A stretch of 64,000 bases of DNA from Pseudomonadota bacterium (GTDB lineage Bacteria > Pseudomonadota > Gammaproteobacteria > Burkholderiales > Burkholderiaceae_C), in NCBI GenBank assembly GCA_018241225.1, contig JAFEEG010000015.1, positions 1-64,000 on the forward strand, given 5' to 3'. The translations under genes were made by a program, and so were the position numbers. This document shows, piece by piece, positions 63,260 through 64,000 of the stretch. Positions within the stretch are counted from its first letter, which is position 1, and each line of letters opens with the position of its first letter. The notes below the pieces were generated by a model. It saw nothing but the letters and a program-made list of their open reading frames with translations, did not search any database and had not been told where the DNA came from.

Positions 63260-63599
63260 ATGTCGATTTACGCAACGAGTCGAATTGACGGACGAGCGAT
63301 CGACAACGAATTGGGCGCAGTCGATCAGCGTGAACGGCGCTGGATTGGCTGCTTTTTACAGTCGAGAACTAAGGCACAACAAGCAAATAGATTAATTTGA
63401 CAAATAATCAAAAAATGTCTTGTTGGATTTCACCGAAAAGCCAAATTCATACACATTTGCGCGAAAGACGAACAACATTCATTGCTTCACAAAAGAAGAA
63501 ATGAAAGTGACACAAAGGAGTAGAAAACAAAAAAGGCCGGCAAATGCCGACCTTTTTCTTGCGTCAAATGAATTCCAGGCGGCCGCTCGCCGCTGCGGT
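63260..63599. other. AT-rich leader of the secretion operon
   Basis: This 340-base gap is among the most AT-rich in the window and must hold the promoter of the TolC-HlyD-adhesin operon. On the minus strand TTGATT and TATTTG with 16 bases between them, within 63380-63415, are weak candidates. TTTGA (63396-63400) and TCAAA (63408-63412) form an inverted repeat with 7 bases between the arms. No gene was found. Confidence 0.4.
63529..63558 (-). terminator. Rho-independent terminator of the GDPD gene
   Basis: On the minus strand AAGGTCGGC, the loop ATTT and GCCGGCCTT form a stem with one mismatch, followed directly by TTTTTTGTTTT. It lies about 45 bases after the stop of the phosphodiesterase gene. 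The plus strand also ends in a T-run, so it may work both ways. Confidence 0.8.
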
Positions 63600-64000
63600 T
63601 CAATCGTTGTTCCGCTCGCACCGCCGCGAATTGACCAGGCAGCGCGCGTAGTCGGGATCGTGCTTGAGCAGGAACATGGCCCGCGCCGCCACGGCCGTGT
63701 CGGCAAAGTCGCTGAACAGCCCGTCGACGCCCGCCTCGTAGAAGGCCAGGTACTCGTTGACCGCGTTACCCTCGAAGGTGCCGGTCAGGCGCTTCTGCTC
63801 GCTGCGGAAGGTGTAGGGGTGCACCAGCAGCCCCGCGCGATGCGCGTTGGCAATGACGGCGGTGGCGGGCAGCAGCACGCGGTCGCGCTCGTCCACCGCG
63901 CCGTCGCCGGTCACGTCCACGCAGGCGCCGTTCTGCACGCTCTTGCAGGCGCTGGGAATCAGGTAGGGCTTCCAGGGGCCGATGCCGTCGGCATAGCCGC
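63600..64000 (-). CDS. Glycerophosphodiester phosphodiesterase, C-terminal part
   Basis: This is a partial gene whose start lies beyond the right edge. The visible about 133 residues include [16 protein letters not shown], an aspartate-rich loop ([17 protein letters not shown]), then [13 protein letters not shown] and [16 protein letters not shown], which are the last strands of the GDPD TIM barrel. The Asp-rich insertion reads like a calcium-binding loop. The enzyme cleaves glycerophosphodiesters to glycerol-3-phosphate and is commonly periplasmic. It is followed by a clear terminator. Confidence 0.85.
   Translation of the reverse strand, partial: GYADGIGPWKPYLIPSACKSVQNGACVDVTGDGAVDERDRVLLPATAVIANAHRAGLLVHPYTFRSEQKRLTGTFEGNAVNEYLAFYEAGVDGLFSDFADTAVAARAMFLLKHDPDYARCLVNSRRCERNND

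Noticed and set aside
63396..63412. TTGAC-N5-ATCAA as an FNR or CRP site
   Set aside because: FNR sites need 4 bases between the half-sites and CRP sites have TGTGA-N6-TCACA. The spacing and the first half-site do not fit, so it is listed only as an inverted repeat.

Overview
The window is 64 kb of high-GC DNA from a betaproteobacterium. Protein character and gene order point to the Comamonadaceae (Variovorax/Acidovorax-like): tmk-holB-pilZ with an adjacent tatD, cstA-ybdD beside a two-component system, and a PhnD-like putative selenate transporter. Most genes lie on the minus strand in tightly overlapped operons with many 4-base ATGA stop/start junctions. No tRNA, rRNA, CRISPR array or prophage was seen.

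Layout. 0-3.7 kb is a plastic region: an IS3-family transposase fragment, an unknown membrane-anchored protein, an orphan ribbon-helix-helix antitoxin and a complete IS1202-group (ISNCY) element. 3.7-7.1 kb holds a trimeric autotransporter adhesin with a BamE/OmpA-like partner, then a structured intergenic stretch. 7.1-12.7 kb is housekeeping: ankyrin protein, tatD, pilZ, holB, tmk, mltG and divergent ygfZ. 12.7-17.1 kb is a pyruvate-type uptake module (cstA-ybdD) behind a Cache-domain histidine kinase and response regulator. 17.1-29.8 kb holds HdeD, a thioesterase-acetyltransferase fusion, an esterase, an iron-type alcohol dehydrogenase, a Rieske oxygenase/TetR/nitronate monooxygenase operon with a readable promoter and operator, a cobalt nitrile hydratase set, a patatin and Tex.

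29.9-38.1 kb is a nine-gene minus-strand block: an ABC importer (binding protein, ATPase, permease), FAD oxidoreductase, CoA transferase, enoyl-CoA hydratase, 7Fe ferredoxin, LysR regulator and SDR. It looks like uptake plus CoA-dependent breakdown of one unknown acid. 38.3-40.8 kb has DUF2239-MATE under a near-consensus promoter and a small membrane protein. 40.9-50.0 kb is a six-gene redox operon (diheme cytochrome c lipoprotein, GMC oxidoreductase, two unknown proteins, DyP peroxidase, catalase-like protein). 50.2-53.5 kb is the four-gene putative selenate ABC transporter.

53.6-63.3 kb is the most interesting part: a five-gene operon in the order TolC-like protein, three HlyD-type adaptors (the third fused to an M50 metalloprotease-like membrane domain behind a PqqD-like N-terminus), then a 1217-residue LEPR-XLL adhesin. 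It resembles a type I secretion system but has no ABC ATPase. The window ends inside a glycerophosphodiester phosphodiesterase gene.
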